A stretch of 64,000 nt of DNA from Symbiodinium sp. CCMP2592. Taxonomy: Eukaryota; Sar; Dinophyceae; Suessiales; Symbiodiniaceae. The translations under genes were made by a program, and so were the position numbers. The stretch lies in the NCBI GenBank assembly GCA_905221615.1, contig CAJNDT010005913.1, positions 2,542,001-2,606,000 on the forward strand. Reading direction: 5' to 3'. Positions within the stretch are counted from its first letter, which is position 1, and each line of letters starts with the position of its first letter. The notes beneath the pieces were generated by a model. It worked only from the letters and a program-made list of their open reading frames with translations, ran no database searches and was not told the origin of the DNA. This document shows, one piece after another, positions 9,562 through 19,060 of this stretch.

Positions 9562-10551
9562 CTATCCCGCCAGCAACGCCGCCCCGATCGTCAGCCCCAC
9601 AAAAGCCGCCCCTGAGACACGCACAACCGGATCCTTGATCGCCAGCTCCGTCGGATCGTCGTACCGCCCGTCCATAATCAGCGTGATCGTCCGCAGCAGC
9701 CCTAACATCGCCGGCAGCACCGTTGTCCACAGCAAGTTAAACGCGAAGTCCCCGCCCACCCCGCTCGCGAGCACCACCGACATATCAGCCTCTCTGCTCT
9801 GCACATAACCCGTGTATGTCAATAGAGTTGCGACGCCAACCACCACCACCATCATCCGCAGAATCTGATCCGAATACTTCTGCTGAACCCCTCGGATCGA
9901 CGCGACATCCGCGTCCCCCATGACGCGCCGCTCGCCGAGCCGCTTCCCGAACGCGAGGAACATACTCAAGAACAGCGTCGCGTTGAGCAGCCAAGTCGAG
10001 GGGGTCACCGCCACCGCCGCACAACCACCCAAAACCCGGAGCACAAAACCCGTGGATAAGCTCAAAACATCCAGAATCACGACATGCTTGAGTAATGATG
10101 AATAGAGCGTCACATTCATCACATAAGCACACACAAGCCCAAATACCCACCATTTCACGGTTCCGATAACCAAGAAGCACAGTCCCATCCCCAATGCTTG
10201 AAGCATGGCTCCATAAATCACCGCCTGTTTCGGAGTAATCCGTCCCGATGCAATCGGTCTTTTGCATTTGCGAGGATGCAATCGATCCCGCTCCACATCC
10301 GCCAGATCGTTAAACACATAACAACCCGAGGCCGCGAAGCAGAACGCAAAGAACGCCAGCGCGAGCGTCAAAACCAGCCTGGTATCGACCGATTCACGTG
10401 AGATTGTTCCATCCATGATCGCAAACGCAGGTCCCACGAGCACAAACACACCCTTCACCCACTGGTGAGGACGCGCCAGTTTCGCCAAACCTCCAACAAC
10501 CCCACCGTGTGAGGAAGTCCCTGTCTGAGATGGATCACCCGATTCGCTCAT
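9562..10551 (-). CDS. Decaprenyl-phosphate phosphoribosyltransferase (UbiA family)
   Basis: The 329-residue membrane protein belongs to the UbiA prenyltransferase superfamily. It has the N-terminal ARPHQWVKGVFVLVGP signature and the first Asp-rich motif NDLADVERDRLHP followed by KRPIASG, the pattern of enzymes like mycobacterial Rv3806c. Those transfer 5-phosphoribose from PRPP to a polyprenyl phosphate, giving the lipid-linked pentose donor for cell-wall arabinose or ribose. About eight or nine helices are visible. The ATG at 10551 has GGAGGG just upstream; the longer frame would need a TTG. The two later epimerisation genes (DprE1/E2) are not in the window, so the final sugar may be ribose or the genes lie elsewhere. 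Confidence 0.87.
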   Translation of the reverse strand: MSESGDPSQTGTSSHGGVVGGLAKLARPHQWVKGVFVLVGPAFAIMDGTISRESVDTRLVLTLALAFFAFCFAASGCYVFNDLADVERDRLHPRKCKRPIASGRITPKQAVIYGAMLQALGMGLCFLVIGTVKWWVFGLVCAYVMNVTLYSSLLKHVVILDVLSLSTGFVLRVLGGCAAVAVTPSTWLLNATLFLSMFLAFGKRLGERRVMGDADVASIRGVQQKYSDQILRMMVVVVGVATLLTYTGYVQSREADMSVVLASGVGGDFAFNLLWTTVLPAMLGLLRTITLIMDGRYDDPTELAIKDPVVRVSGAAFVGLTIGAALLAG

Positions 10552-10676
10552 CAACCCTCCGCATCGACACAACGACCCACAACCCTCAAGTGTTCATCAA
10601 ACATCAACACGCTTTACACCCCAATCCAGCGTCCATCTTCACAAGCTCGGCATGAATCGCCGAAAATCACTACACC

Positions 10677-12050
10677 ATGAGTGTACCAGAACACCAGTCC
10701 CCATCGCCGTCATTCCGCCCCGCATCCATGTGGTGCATGCTCTTCACGCTCGGCGCGCTCCTGCTCATCGCTTGGCCCATCATCCTCTCAGGAAACACCT
10801 CAGGACGCGGCGCCTACGACGACCTCAAATACCATTGGCCCGCGATCCAGACCTTCGCCGACCAGCTCCCTACTCCTGATCTCTCCGACTACTCCAGCGC
10901 CACCACGCCGGGATACCACCTCGAGCTCGCCGTGCTCCACCGTTTCGGCGCTCCGCGTGCATTCGTCCAGCTCTACGCCTCGCTCTGGACCGCGCTGCTC
11001 TTCGCGATCCTCGCCTGGCGCGCCGGCCGAGCCTTCGGAAAGCCGGGAGTCCTCCTCACCCTCCCATTCCTTGCATCTATATATGTACTTTTCCCATCGA
11101 TTTGGCTCCTCCCCGACAACGCGGGATGGCTCGGAGTCCTCGTCATCCTCATCCTCGCGCTCGACTATCCATCAACAACACGCAACCTCCTCATCGCCGG
11201 GATCGTCCTCGCGATGCTCGTGCTCGTGCGTCAGGTCCATATCTGGTCCGCCGCGATCATCGTCATCGGCGCGTGGACCGCATCGACATGCGACGCCCAC
11301 TACAACCCCAAGTCTCCCAAAGAACAAACCAATCACCTCATCATCGCGATCCTCGCGACGATCCCCGCTTTCCTCCTCCTGCTCTTCTTCATCAGACTCT
11401 GGGGAGGTCTCGTCCCCCCAACCTTCCAGTCCAACCATCAAGGACCAAACCCCGCCACCCCCGCCTTCATTCTCACGCAGATCTCCATCCTCTCCGTCTT
11501 CTTCGCGCCGATCCTGCTCCCAAGACTCCTTCAATTGTTCAAATCTCACAAAGCAACCATCGCCCTCGTGCTCATCCTCGGACTCGCGATCGGACTCATC
11601 CCAGAGACTTCGTTCGATCGCGACGCCGGCCGATTCTCAGGTTGGTGGAACTTCGTCAAAGCCGCGCCAACTTTCGCGGATCGTTCACCCATCCTCATCC
11701 TCGGAGCTCCAGCCGGCGCACTCGGAGCGATGCTCTGGTTGTCCTTTGTCACCAAACGCGAAGCCGCGATCCTACTCATCACCCTCCTCGCGTTCATCGC
11801 CGCTCAATCCGCAAACCACGCGTCCTGGCAGCGCTACCACGAGCCCATGCTCCTGATGATGGGTCTCCTCATCCTGACGCGCTCCCCGCTCACCCGCGCC
11901 CAGCCCAAGCGTGTGCTGATCAGCTCCTTGATCCTCTCGTTGATGCTCGGCGCGATCACCCTCTCCGCGTTCCTCAAAGCGACGCCGTACGAGCCGGATC
12001 CGGAATTTCGCGAGACCCAACATATCGAGACCCAAACCACGACCGAATGA
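10677..12050 (+). CDS. Polytopic membrane protein, probable GT-C glycosyltransferase (ALG10/DIE2-like)
   Basis: The 457-residue protein has about eleven hydrophobic helices. Its first extracytoplasmic loop holds YDDLKYHWPAIQTFAD and the TTPGYHLELAVLHRFG stretch, resembling the acidic first loop of GT-C enzymes that take sugars from polyprenyl-phosphate donors; the overall look is closest to the ALG10/DIE2 group. It is transcribed divergently from the decaprenyl-phosphate phosphoribosyltransferase 125 bases away, so that enzyme could supply its donor; this is inference. The family call is tentative and an uncharacterised membrane protein is the alternative. Confidence 0.55.
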   Translation: MSVPEHQSPSPSFRPASMWCMLFTLGALLLIAWPIILSGNTSGRGAYDDLKYHWPAIQTFADQLPTPDLSDYSSATTPGYHLELAVLHRFGAPRAFVQLYASLWTALLFAILAWRAGRAFGKPGVLLTLPFLASIYVLFPSIWLLPDNAGWLGVLVILILALDYPSTTRNLLIAGIVLAMLVLVRQVHIWSAAIIVIGAWTASTCDAHYNPKSPKEQTNHLIIAILATIPAFLLLLFFIRLWGGLVPPTFQSNHQGPNPATPAFILTQISILSVFFAPILLPRLLQLFKSHKATIALVLILGLAIGLIPETSFDRDAGRFSGWWNFVKAAPTFADRSPILILGAPAGALGAMLWLSFVTKREAAILLITLLAFIAAQSANHASWQRYHEPMLLMMGLLILTRSPLTRAQPKRVLISSLILSLMLGAITLSAFLKATPYEPDPEFRETQHIETQTTTE

Positions 12051-12247
12051 ACCGCACATCCGCACAATTCACACCACAAACTCCATAAATTCAGTGACCC
12101 CTCCCCAATCCGTGCCCGTATTCACCCACCCAGAGTCAACACACCCCCCGATCCCGCCGATGCTCCCCATTCAAGGCTAGCATCCAAACCCAGCGGTCCA
12201 ACCATTTATCCGGACCCCAACTGATACGCACCGAAGGAACCAGCTCC

Positions 12248-13306
12248 ATGAGCGACAACAAACGAGCACTCATCACAGGCATCACCGGACAAGACGGCTC
12301 ATACCTCGCCGAGTTCCTCCTCGCAAAGGGATACGAAGTCCACGGCATCATCCGACGCGCCTCAAGCTTCAACACCGAACGCCTCGACCACGTCTACCAA
12401 GACCCACACATCGACGGCGCGAAACTCAAACTCCACTACGGCGACCTCTGCGACGCCAACAACCTCACCAAGATCATCGACCAGGTCAAGCCGCACGAGG
12501 TCTACAACCTCGGCGCTCAGTCCCACGTCCGCGTCTCGTTCGACATGCCGATCTACACCGCCGAGACCGTCGCGATGGGCGCCTACAAAATGCTCGAAGC
12601 ACTCCGTGACTTCCAAGACAAATCAGGACAGCAAGTCCGCTACTACCAAGCATCCTCCTCCGAGATGTACGGCAAGGTCGTCGAAACACCACAAAAAGAA
12701 ACCACCCCCTTCTACCCTCGATCCCCGTACGCCGTCGCAAAACTCGCCGGACACTGGATCACCGTCAACTACCGCGAGTCCTACAACATGCACGCGTCCT
12801 GCGGCATCCTCTTCAACCACGAATCACCACGCCGTGGTGAAACATTCGTGACCCGCAAGATCACCCGCGCCGTCGGACGCATCAAGATGGGACTCCAAGA
12901 CAAGGTCTACCTCGGGAACCTCGACTCCAAGCGCGACTGGGGATTCGCCGGAGACTACGTCAAGATGATGTGGATGATGTTGCAGATGGAAGAACCAGAC
13001 GACTACGTCGTCGCAACAGGACGCACCATCTCCGTCCGCGAGTTCGCGGACATGGCCTTCCAAGCCGCAGGTCTGAACTTCGAAGACCACGTCGAGTTCG
13101 ATCCACGCTACCTCCGCCCCGCGGAAGTGGACCTCCTCCTCGGAGACCCAACCAAAGCGAAAGAGAAGCTCGGATGGGAACCCGAAACCAGCGTCGAAGA
13201 ACTCGCCAAGATGATGGTCGATCACGACATCGAACTCGCATCGCGTGAGAAGACACTGAAGGACGCCGGTCACGAACTCCCAGAGTTCTCAGGTCACGAC
13301 CAGTAA
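12248..13306 (+). CDS. gmd: GDP-mannose 4,6-dehydratase
   Basis: The 352-residue short-chain dehydrogenase/reductase converts GDP-D-mannose to GDP-4-keto-6-deoxy-D-mannose in the cytoplasm. It shows the NADP-binding start [19 protein letters not shown], the [13 protein letters not shown] loop typical of Gmd, the SSEMYGKV catalytic region and the YAVAK tyrosine-lysine pair. Length is normal for the family. The start has AAGGAA upstream. Its natural partner, GDP-L-fucose synthase, is 7 kb downstream at 20302-21321, so the pathway is complete in this locus. Confidence 0.97.
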   Translation: MSDNKRALITGITGQDGSYLAEFLLAKGYEVHGIIRRASSFNTERLDHVYQDPHIDGAKLKLHYGDLCDANNLTKIIDQVKPHEVYNLGAQSHVRVSFDMPIYTAETVAMGAYKMLEALRDFQDKSGQQVRYYQASSSEMYGKVVETPQKETTPFYPRSPYAVAKLAGHWITVNYRESYNMHASCGILFNHESPRRGETFVTRKITRAVGRIKMGLQDKVYLGNLDSKRDWGFAGDYVKMMWMMLQMEEPDDYVVATGRTISVREFADMAFQAAGLNFEDHVEFDPRYLRPAEVDLLLGDPTKAKEKLGWEPETSVEELAKMMVDHDIELASREKTLKDAGHELPEFSGHDQ

Positions 13307-13331
13307 GCGCGTAGCAAGTCAGGAGCGCGCC

Positions 13332-15965
13332 ATGCGAGTCCTTACCATCGTCGACGACCTCGGGCGCGGCGGCACACAAAGGGTCGCTGTCCAAACCGCG
13401 TCCTATTACCAACAAGCCGGACTCACCAACGCGATCCTGACACGCAAAGGATCAGGACCACGCGAATCCGAAGCACGCGAGCAATCCATCGAGCTCTTCA
13501 TCGCCGATGACACCATCTCCGCGCCCACATCCGACGCCGCACGCGCCGCGCGCGATTGGAAGCCCGATCTCATCATCGCCCACCGCACCGGACTCCCAGA
13601 CCAAGACTACGGCAAGCTCATCCGAGCCGTGAGTGAATCAAACAACCCCCGTGTCATCGAACACTCACACTTCGGACGCCCCGATCACACCGAAGACCGA
13701 CTCCTCTTCGATGCGCACATCCATGTCTCCAGATGGTGCCACTTGAAGTGGCTGCGCTGGACACACAACATGATCCCCAAACCAATCGGGGTCTGCGTCC
13801 CGCACATGGTCGACGCGTCACGCTTTGCATCCGCTACAAAGCAAGCAACCGACGAGTTCAGAATCTCCCACAACATCCCACTCGACGCGTTCCTCTACGG
13901 CTATGTCGCACAAAAACAACCCGGGAAGTGGTCCACAACACTCTTCAACAGCTTCCGCGCCCAAGCAGAATCAGACCCCAACACCCACCTTGTCATCGCC
14001 GGGATCAGCGACCACGACCACCGACACTTCAATCACTTCCCAGAGCACATCAGGAACCGCATCATCGTCATCCCCTTCATCAACGGCGACGACGCACTCC
14101 AAACCGCATACTCCGCGATGGACGCCTTCGTCCTCGTGACCAACATCGGAGAAACCTTCGGACTCGTCGCCGCCGAAGCCATGTCTTGCGGCACGCCAGT
14201 CGTCACGATGGCCAACCCCGACAAAGGTTCAGGTCAATGCGAAGTCGTCGGACACGAAGCAGGTGGTCTCATCGCCGCATGCCCCGATGCTGTTCCCGCC
14301 GCGATGCAGCGCATCCGCGAAGACCATGACCTCCGCGACAAATGCGCCACAAACGCACGCCAGCGTGTGATCGATCGCTACAGCCCCGAAACCATCGGCG
14401 CCACGCTCGTGCAAGTGCTGCAAACTGTCCATTCAGCTTCAGATCGAGAGTCAATCCGAGCCGCACTCGAGCAAGACCAGAGCATCATCACAAGCACCAA
14501 CACCAAAACGCTCCACGAAGACTGGGGTGGGATGATGGGGAGCTTTACCCTCAAACAAAAACTCGCTCAGCGCGTCATCCTCAATCCGACCTTCCAGCGC
14601 TACTGGGTCAAACGCACACTCAAGCATCAAGCACACGCAACACCCCGCGTCAAAAACATCGACCAAGCACAACGCATCCTGACGATCGTCAAAGACCTCG
14701 GACCAGGAGGCACCCAGCGCGCCGCCGAGAACAATGCAATCGCGTTCAAACAAGCCGGACGCGACTCCGCCGTCCTCGCGCTCAACGAACTTGGATCACG
14801 CGCCGATCGCATCTCAGACGCCGGAGTCGATGTGTTCTCTGCATCGACCGATGATCAACTCGCCCAGCACATCGCGGATTGGCAGCCCGACCTCATCCAC
14901 TACCACCGCGCCGGACAACCCGACCCCCGAAGCGCCGCGTTGCTCCGCGCCGCCGCGCGTCGTCTTGGATACCGAGTCCCAACCGTCGAGCTCAGTCATT
15001 TCGGGCGCTGCGACCGTTCACCAGACCGCAAGCTCTTCGATGCGCACGCGCAGCTCTCAAGAGAATGCCTCCGAAGATGGACCCAATGGGCGCGAGGACT
15101 CAAGCCTCAACCAATCTCAGTCGTCCTCCCCCACTACATCGACACCGATCGTTTCGCCCCCGCAACCGACGAACAAGTCACAGAGTTTAGAGAGCAGCAC
15201 AACATCCCAGAGGACGCATTCGTCTACCTCCGCGTCGGACAACCCAACCCCGCGAAGTGGACCTGCGGATTGATCGAAGCATTCAAATCCGTCAGCAACA
15301 CACTCGACAACGCGTACCTCGTCGTTGTCGGCGCCCCACAAACCATCCTCGATGCAATAAACACACTCGATCCCGCAACACGCGACAAAGTCATCATCAT
15401 TGACTTCCTCCAAGGCGACGAAGCACTCCGCGCATGCTACAACGCCTGCGACCTTTTCGTGCACACCGCGACTGTCGGAGAAACCTTCGGACTCGTCCTC
15501 GCCGAATCCATGGCGTGCTCCACCCCCTGCCTCACCGTTTCCACACCAACATCCGACAACTCACAAGCCAGCGTCATCGGACACAACGACGCCGGGATCG
15601 TCCTCGCAAGCGAAAGACTCCTCGCGCACTGGATGCTCAAACTCGCACAAGACCGTGCCCAGACCGATGCGCTCGCGTCGCGAGCTCGAGACCGTGTCCT
15701 CAAACTGTTCAGCAAAGACAGAATCGTCGGAGACACACTCTTTCTATTCGACACAATCACAAAGCACGCTGGAGAGCCTACCGAGATCCGCAAACAACTC
15801 GCCCAGCGTCCGAACCTCATCCCTTCGCAGAGCGAGCTCACTAAGCACGAGCCAATGGAAGGATCTCATTCACTGATCGAAACCTTCGTTGCTTTCGTCA
15901 AAGAGCGCCCAACAATCTACCGTGTCTTCTCAGCGATCAAACGCCGAAAGCTCGCAAAGCGTTGA
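13332..15965 (+). CDS. Two-headed glycosyltransferase: tandem GT4 domains in one chain
   Basis: This 877-residue protein holds two homologous GT4 units. Unit 1 opens with RVLTIVDDLGRGGTQRVA at residue 1 and unit 2 with RILTIVKDLGPGGTQRAA at about residue 447. Both repeat HSHFGR/LSHFGR, DRxLFDAHxxxS and an E-x7-E box (IGETFGLVAAEAM in unit 1, VGETFGLVLAESM in unit 2). Key residues look intact in both, so both may be active, adding two sugars in sequence or the same sugar twice. It starts 25 bases after gmd, and the flippase start follows within 2 bases, which suggests one transcript. A fusion of two duplicated genes is the simplest origin. Confidence 0.9.
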   Translation: MRVLTIVDDLGRGGTQRVAVQTASYYQQAGLTNAILTRKGSGPRESEAREQSIELFIADDTISAPTSDAARAARDWKPDLIIAHRTGLPDQDYGKLIRAVSESNNPRVIEHSHFGRPDHTEDRLLFDAHIHVSRWCHLKWLRWTHNMIPKPIGVCVPHMVDASRFASATKQATDEFRISHNIPLDAFLYGYVAQKQPGKWSTTLFNSFRAQAESDPNTHLVIAGISDHDHRHFNHFPEHIRNRIIVIPFINGDDALQTAYSAMDAFVLVTNIGETFGLVAAEAMSCGTPVVTMANPDKGSGQCEVVGHEAGGLIAACPDAVPAAMQRIREDHDLRDKCATNARQRVIDRYSPETIGATLVQVLQTVHSASDRESIRAALEQDQSIITSTNTKTLHEDWGGMMGSFTLKQKLAQRVILNPTFQRYWVKRTLKHQAHATPRVKNIDQAQRILTIVKDLGPGGTQRAAENNAIAFKQAGRDSAVLALNELGSRADRISDAGVDVFSASTDDQLAQHIADWQPDLIHYHRAGQPDPRSAALLRAAARRLGYRVPTVELSHFGRCDRSPDRKLFDAHAQLSRECLRRWTQWARGLKPQPISVVLPHYIDTDRFAPATDEQVTEFREQHNIPEDAFVYLRVGQPNPAKWTCGLIEAFKSVSNTLDNAYLVVVGAPQTILDAINTLDPATRDKVIIIDFLQGDEALRACYNACDLFVHTATVGETFGLVLAESMACSTPCLTVSTPTSDNSQASVIGHNDAGIVLASERLLAHWMLKLAQDRAQTDALASRARDRVLKLFSKDRIVGDTLFLFDTITKHAGEPTEIRKQLAQRPNLIPSQSELTKHEPMEGSHSLIETFVAFVKERPTIYRVFSAIKRRKLAKR

Positions 15966-15966
15966 C

Positions 15967-17556
15967 ATGAGCACTCCCCAAGAACAGACCGGCTCACTCA
16001 CCCACCGCGCCGCGCGAGGCGCGATGCTCGGATCCATCGCCGCCGTCATCGACCGACTCAACGCGCTGGGAATCCAAGCCGCTCTCACCTACATTCTTCT
16101 CAAAGCCGACTTCGGTGTGTGGTCGCTCGCCTCTCCCATCATGGCACTCGCGACCGTGCTCATCCAGACCGCTGTCCGCGATCTGCTGATCCACCGATCA
16201 AACAAGTTCCACCTCTGGTCCAACCCCGCCGCCTGGCTCTCCATGACCCTCGGGATCCTCGCCGGACTCACCGTCGTCGTCCTCGGATTCATCGCCGCCC
16301 ACGCCTACGACTCACCCAAACTCACACTCGTCCTGCTCATCGCATCGCTTCAACCAATTGCCAGCGGCATCACCACCGTCCCGCGCGCCAAAATGTCCAT
16401 CGACATGCGATTCGGCGCCCTCGCCGCCTACTTCTGCGCCACCAGCATCTCCAACTGGATCCTCGCGCTGATCTTCGCACTCCTCGGAGCAGGCGTCTAC
16501 GCCTTCCCCATCGGCATCGCGATCACCTCCGTCACCCAGTGCGTCGTCATCTGGTTCATCGCTCCAGTCGCCATCCGCAGCTCGCCGCAATTCCAGCGAT
16601 GGAAATACATCATCAGCGATACCGGAAGCATCCTCGCATCCAACTTCGCCAAATGGGCGCGCACGCAAGGCGACCGCCTTATCCTCGGCGTATTCCTCAC
16701 CGAATCCATGATGGGGATCTACTTCCTCGCGTTCCAGCTCTCGCTCCAAACCTTCAGTGTCATCACCCTCAACCTCTCCTCCGTCCTCCTCCCCGCGCTT
16801 GCATCACTCAACAGCGAACCGCAGAGACAGATCAAAGCCTTCATCCGCTCGATGCGCATGCTCCTCTTCCTCGCCGCGCCGATCTGCGCCGGAACCATCG
16901 TCGTCGCCACCCCGATCACCAACCTCATCTTCGACGAAACCAAGTGGACCAACCTCGACACCACCCTCCAGCTCATCACCGCAGGCATGATCTTCCGCGC
17001 CATCGAACCCCCCGTCAAATCGCTCATGAACGCGCAGGGACGCTTCAAAGAACTCCTCATCCTCAACATCATCTCGACAATCACCTTCGCGCTCTTCATC
17101 ACCGCAATCCTCTACGCATCGGGATTCATCGGAGACGAGAACACCCCGCTCTACGCCGCCGCCATCGCCGGCGGCGCTTTCCACGCGGCGCTCGCCATCG
17201 TCCTTGTGATCGTCGCGCTCCGAAAGAGCGAGTACCCAACCATCCGAGCGATGCTCAACCTCAGTCAACCCGTGCTCTACGCCGCGCTCGCCGCGCTCGG
17301 CGCATGGTTCGTGATGATGCTCGTGCCCCAATCACTCAACGAGTACAACCCCTACGCATTCGACATTACCAAGATCTTCACCGCGATCGTCGCGTTCCTC
17401 ATCGCCTACTCCATCATCGCACGCGTCCACAAGCCCGAGGAGTTTGACACCCTCGCCGCCTTCGTGATCCGCATGACCCCAGGCAAACTCAAACCCCTCA
17501 ACACCAAGCTCGCGTCCATCCTCTTTGGATGCAAACCCGAGAACGCCGAGCAATAA
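15967..17556 (+). CDS. Wzx-like oligosaccharide flippase (MOP superfamily)
   Basis: The 529-residue protein has twelve or more hydrophobic helices. It starts with the arrangement usual in polysaccharide-exporting MOP transporters (RGAMLGSIAAVIDRLNALGIQAALTYILL; FGVWSLA) and has the conserved central KWARTQGDRLILGVFL. It should move an undecaprenyl-linked repeat unit across the cytoplasmic membrane for the Wzy-like polymerase. The ATG at 15967 lies one base after the preceding stop; the frame upstream is read-through of the GT gene. It ends at a hairpin shared with the convergent gene. Confidence 0.87.
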   Translation: MSTPQEQTGSLTHRAARGAMLGSIAAVIDRLNALGIQAALTYILLKADFGVWSLASPIMALATVLIQTAVRDLLIHRSNKFHLWSNPAAWLSMTLGILAGLTVVVLGFIAAHAYDSPKLTLVLLIASLQPIASGITTVPRAKMSIDMRFGALAAYFCATSISNWILALIFALLGAGVYAFPIGIAITSVTQCVVIWFIAPVAIRSSPQFQRWKYIISDTGSILASNFAKWARTQGDRLILGVFLTESMMGIYFLAFQLSLQTFSVITLNLSSVLLPALASLNSEPQRQIKAFIRSMRMLLFLAAPICAGTIVVATPITNLIFDETKWTNLDTTLQLITAGMIFRAIEPPVKSLMNAQGRFKELLILNIISTITFALFITAILYASGFIGDENTPLYAAAIAGGAFHAALAIVLVIVALRKSEYPTIRAMLNLSQPVLYAALAALGAWFVMMLVPQSLNEYNPYAFDITKIFTAIVAFLIAYSIIARVHKPEEFDTLAAFVIRMTPGKLKPLNTKLASILFGCKPENAEQ

Positions 17557-17560
17557 AAAA

Positions 17561-17578
17561 CCCCGGCGCATGCCGGGG
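17561..17578 (-). terminator. Terminator hairpin between convergent genes
   Basis: A perfect 7-base-pair GC stem (CCCCGGC / GCCGGGG) with a GCAT loop. On the minus strand it is followed by six T residues, making it a proper terminator for the 17607-18938 gene; on the plus strand the downstream tract is weaker (CTTCTCT) but may still end the flippase transcript. Confidence 0.85.
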
Positions 17579-17606
17579 CTTCTCTGATAACAAGTTCGGA
17601 AACAAA

Positions 17607-18938
17607 TCACTGACCAGTCGGCAATCCCTCGCGTTCCTCGATCGGAACATGACGAGGCACCGTGCGGACCAGGTCCTCGCCCGTCCGTTCGGAATGCTTA
17701 TCAAGATCCACCCCATCAGGCATCGCCGTTCGGCTCACCACCACAGGATCCGAATCATGGATCACGATCGAGAAGTTGTCCTGCACCGCGACATTCCCCG
17801 AGTTCAGATCCCAGATTTTCACCCAGATGTCCCCACCAAAGGTATTGAATGTCGCAAGCCGGGGCTCATTGGAATCGACAACGCTGACGGTGACCGAGTG
17901 CGTACTAAACGCTACCGACTCTCCAGTGACAGTAATCTCATAACGCAAGTTCGCAGCATCCCATGCTGCCGAAAGATTTGCGGTCCCTGCAGTCACATTC
18001 CCCGCCGCAGAAACAGACCCATACGCCAAAGGCCCAATCGGGCTGGGGCTATCGAAACCAAAGTCGCGAGTCGCTTCACCAGAAACACGCATCTCGCCCT
18101 GAAACAACCCTGCGTACTCCGGCGTACCCAAATACGCACGCGTCCCAGAATCACTATTCAACGCGAAGATCGCATCAGCGCCGGTCACCCCCGCATTGAC
18201 CTGCCCCAGAACCGCAGTGTTTTGGGTGCCGCTCGCTGTCGTCAAAATACCAGCAATAGCATATTCGTTCGCGATGCTGATCAAGCCAACACGACGACCC
18301 AACACATCAATATGCACACCACCAGTCTGACTCCCAAAGTCCAGCCCATCCGGATCCGCGCTGTTGACCGCGATGATCGCCTCATCCTCATCATTCTCAA
18401 CATTCGCCTCAAGCACCGTCCCCCCCGCGACACTCGTCAGCGAAATCATCGTCGTCGGATCAAAGAACTCATCCGTAAAGCTATCGGCGTACGGGAAAAT
18501 CAACGCCTCTGAAAAACCGCTGTACTGCGCCCGAGCCCCCCACCCCATAGGCACGCGCGTCCCGAGTGTTTCGTAAAGACCACCCTCCACCAGAGACACC
18601 CCAATCTCAAGATACATGTCCTGATTCCCAACGGTTCTCCAGAACTGCTGCGCGTTCTCAAGCGATCCCCCCATCTGCACATTGACCACAAACAACCCGT
18701 CCACTACAGGGACAAGCTCGGACGTAAAGAAAAACTCCGAGGCAATATCAAACCCTGTGGGGTCATTGAACGCCTCGAACCGGAACGAGTACATCCCGTT
18801 CGCCGGCGCCCCATTGTCTTCCATATACCCCTGGTAACTGAAGCTCCCGTCATTGAAGACAATCACACCTGCACCAGCACCGCTCCCGCACAACGCAACC
18901 CAAAGCAGCGACACAACAACCATCAATCCACGAAACAT
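17607..18938 (-). CDS. Secreted protein with FxYQGxL N-terminal domain, function unknown
   Basis: The 443-residue protein has a signal peptide (MFRGLMVVVSLLWVALCGSGAGA) followed by FSYQGYMEDNGAPANGMYSFRFEAF. The same domain starts the proteins at 26856-28991 and 29076-30437 ([40 protein letters not shown]). Unlike those it lacks a C-terminal S74 chaperone domain. Its centre is a run of short Gly/Ala-rich beta-type segments (GLFQGEMRVSGEATRDFGF), and it ends in a charged tail. The ATG at 18938 has GGAG upstream; the longer frame needs a TTG. It is probably an exported surface or matrix protein. No catalytic motif is visible. Confidence 0.75.
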   Translation of the reverse strand: MFRGLMVVVSLLWVALCGSGAGAGVIVFNDGSFSYQGYMEDNGAPANGMYSFRFEAFNDPTGFDIASEFFFTSELVPVVDGLFVVNVQMGGSLENAQQFWRTVGNQDMYLEIGVSLVEGGLYETLGTRVPMGWGARAQYSGFSEALIFPYADSFTDEFFDPTTMISLTSVAGGTVLEANVENDEDEAIIAVNSADPDGLDFGSQTGGVHIDVLGRRVGLISIANEYAIAGILTTASGTQNTAVLGQVNAGVTGADAIFALNSDSGTRAYLGTPEYAGLFQGEMRVSGEATRDFGFDSPSPIGPLAYGSVSAAGNVTAGTANLSAAWDAANLRYEITVTGESVAFSTHSVTVSVVDSNEPRLATFNTFGGDIWVKIWDLNSGNVAVQDNFSIVIHDSDPVVVSRTAMPDGVDLDKHSERTGEDLVRTVPRHVPIEEREGLPTGQ

Positions 18939-19060
18939 GTCCAAACTCCATCGTTCTATACAAACAAACCCGCCGCCTCGTGACAGCGAGGAACCAGTCT
19001 ACCACACCAAAATCCCCACTCAAGCAAAAACCCTCAAGACGACCACCCCAATCAACCCCA

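Noticed and set aside
8506-9615. Plus-strand open frame of 369 codons
   Set aside because: Mostly antisense to the metalloprotease and running through its ribosome binding site; Arg/His-rich composition typical of a shadow frame.
10050-10058. CGTGGATAA, close to a DnaA box
   Set aside because: A single site with a mismatch inside the prenyltransferase gene, 42 kb from the skew switch; chance match.
10393-10408. A fourth parS-like palindrome around TTCACGTGA
   Set aside because: Only the core CACGTG with short flanks matches; the outer TGTT/AACA halves are absent.
13332-15965. Two separate glycosyltransferase genes joined by error
   Set aside because: The frame is continuous with a normal linker and no stop or ribosome binding site between the units, so a true fusion is the better reading.
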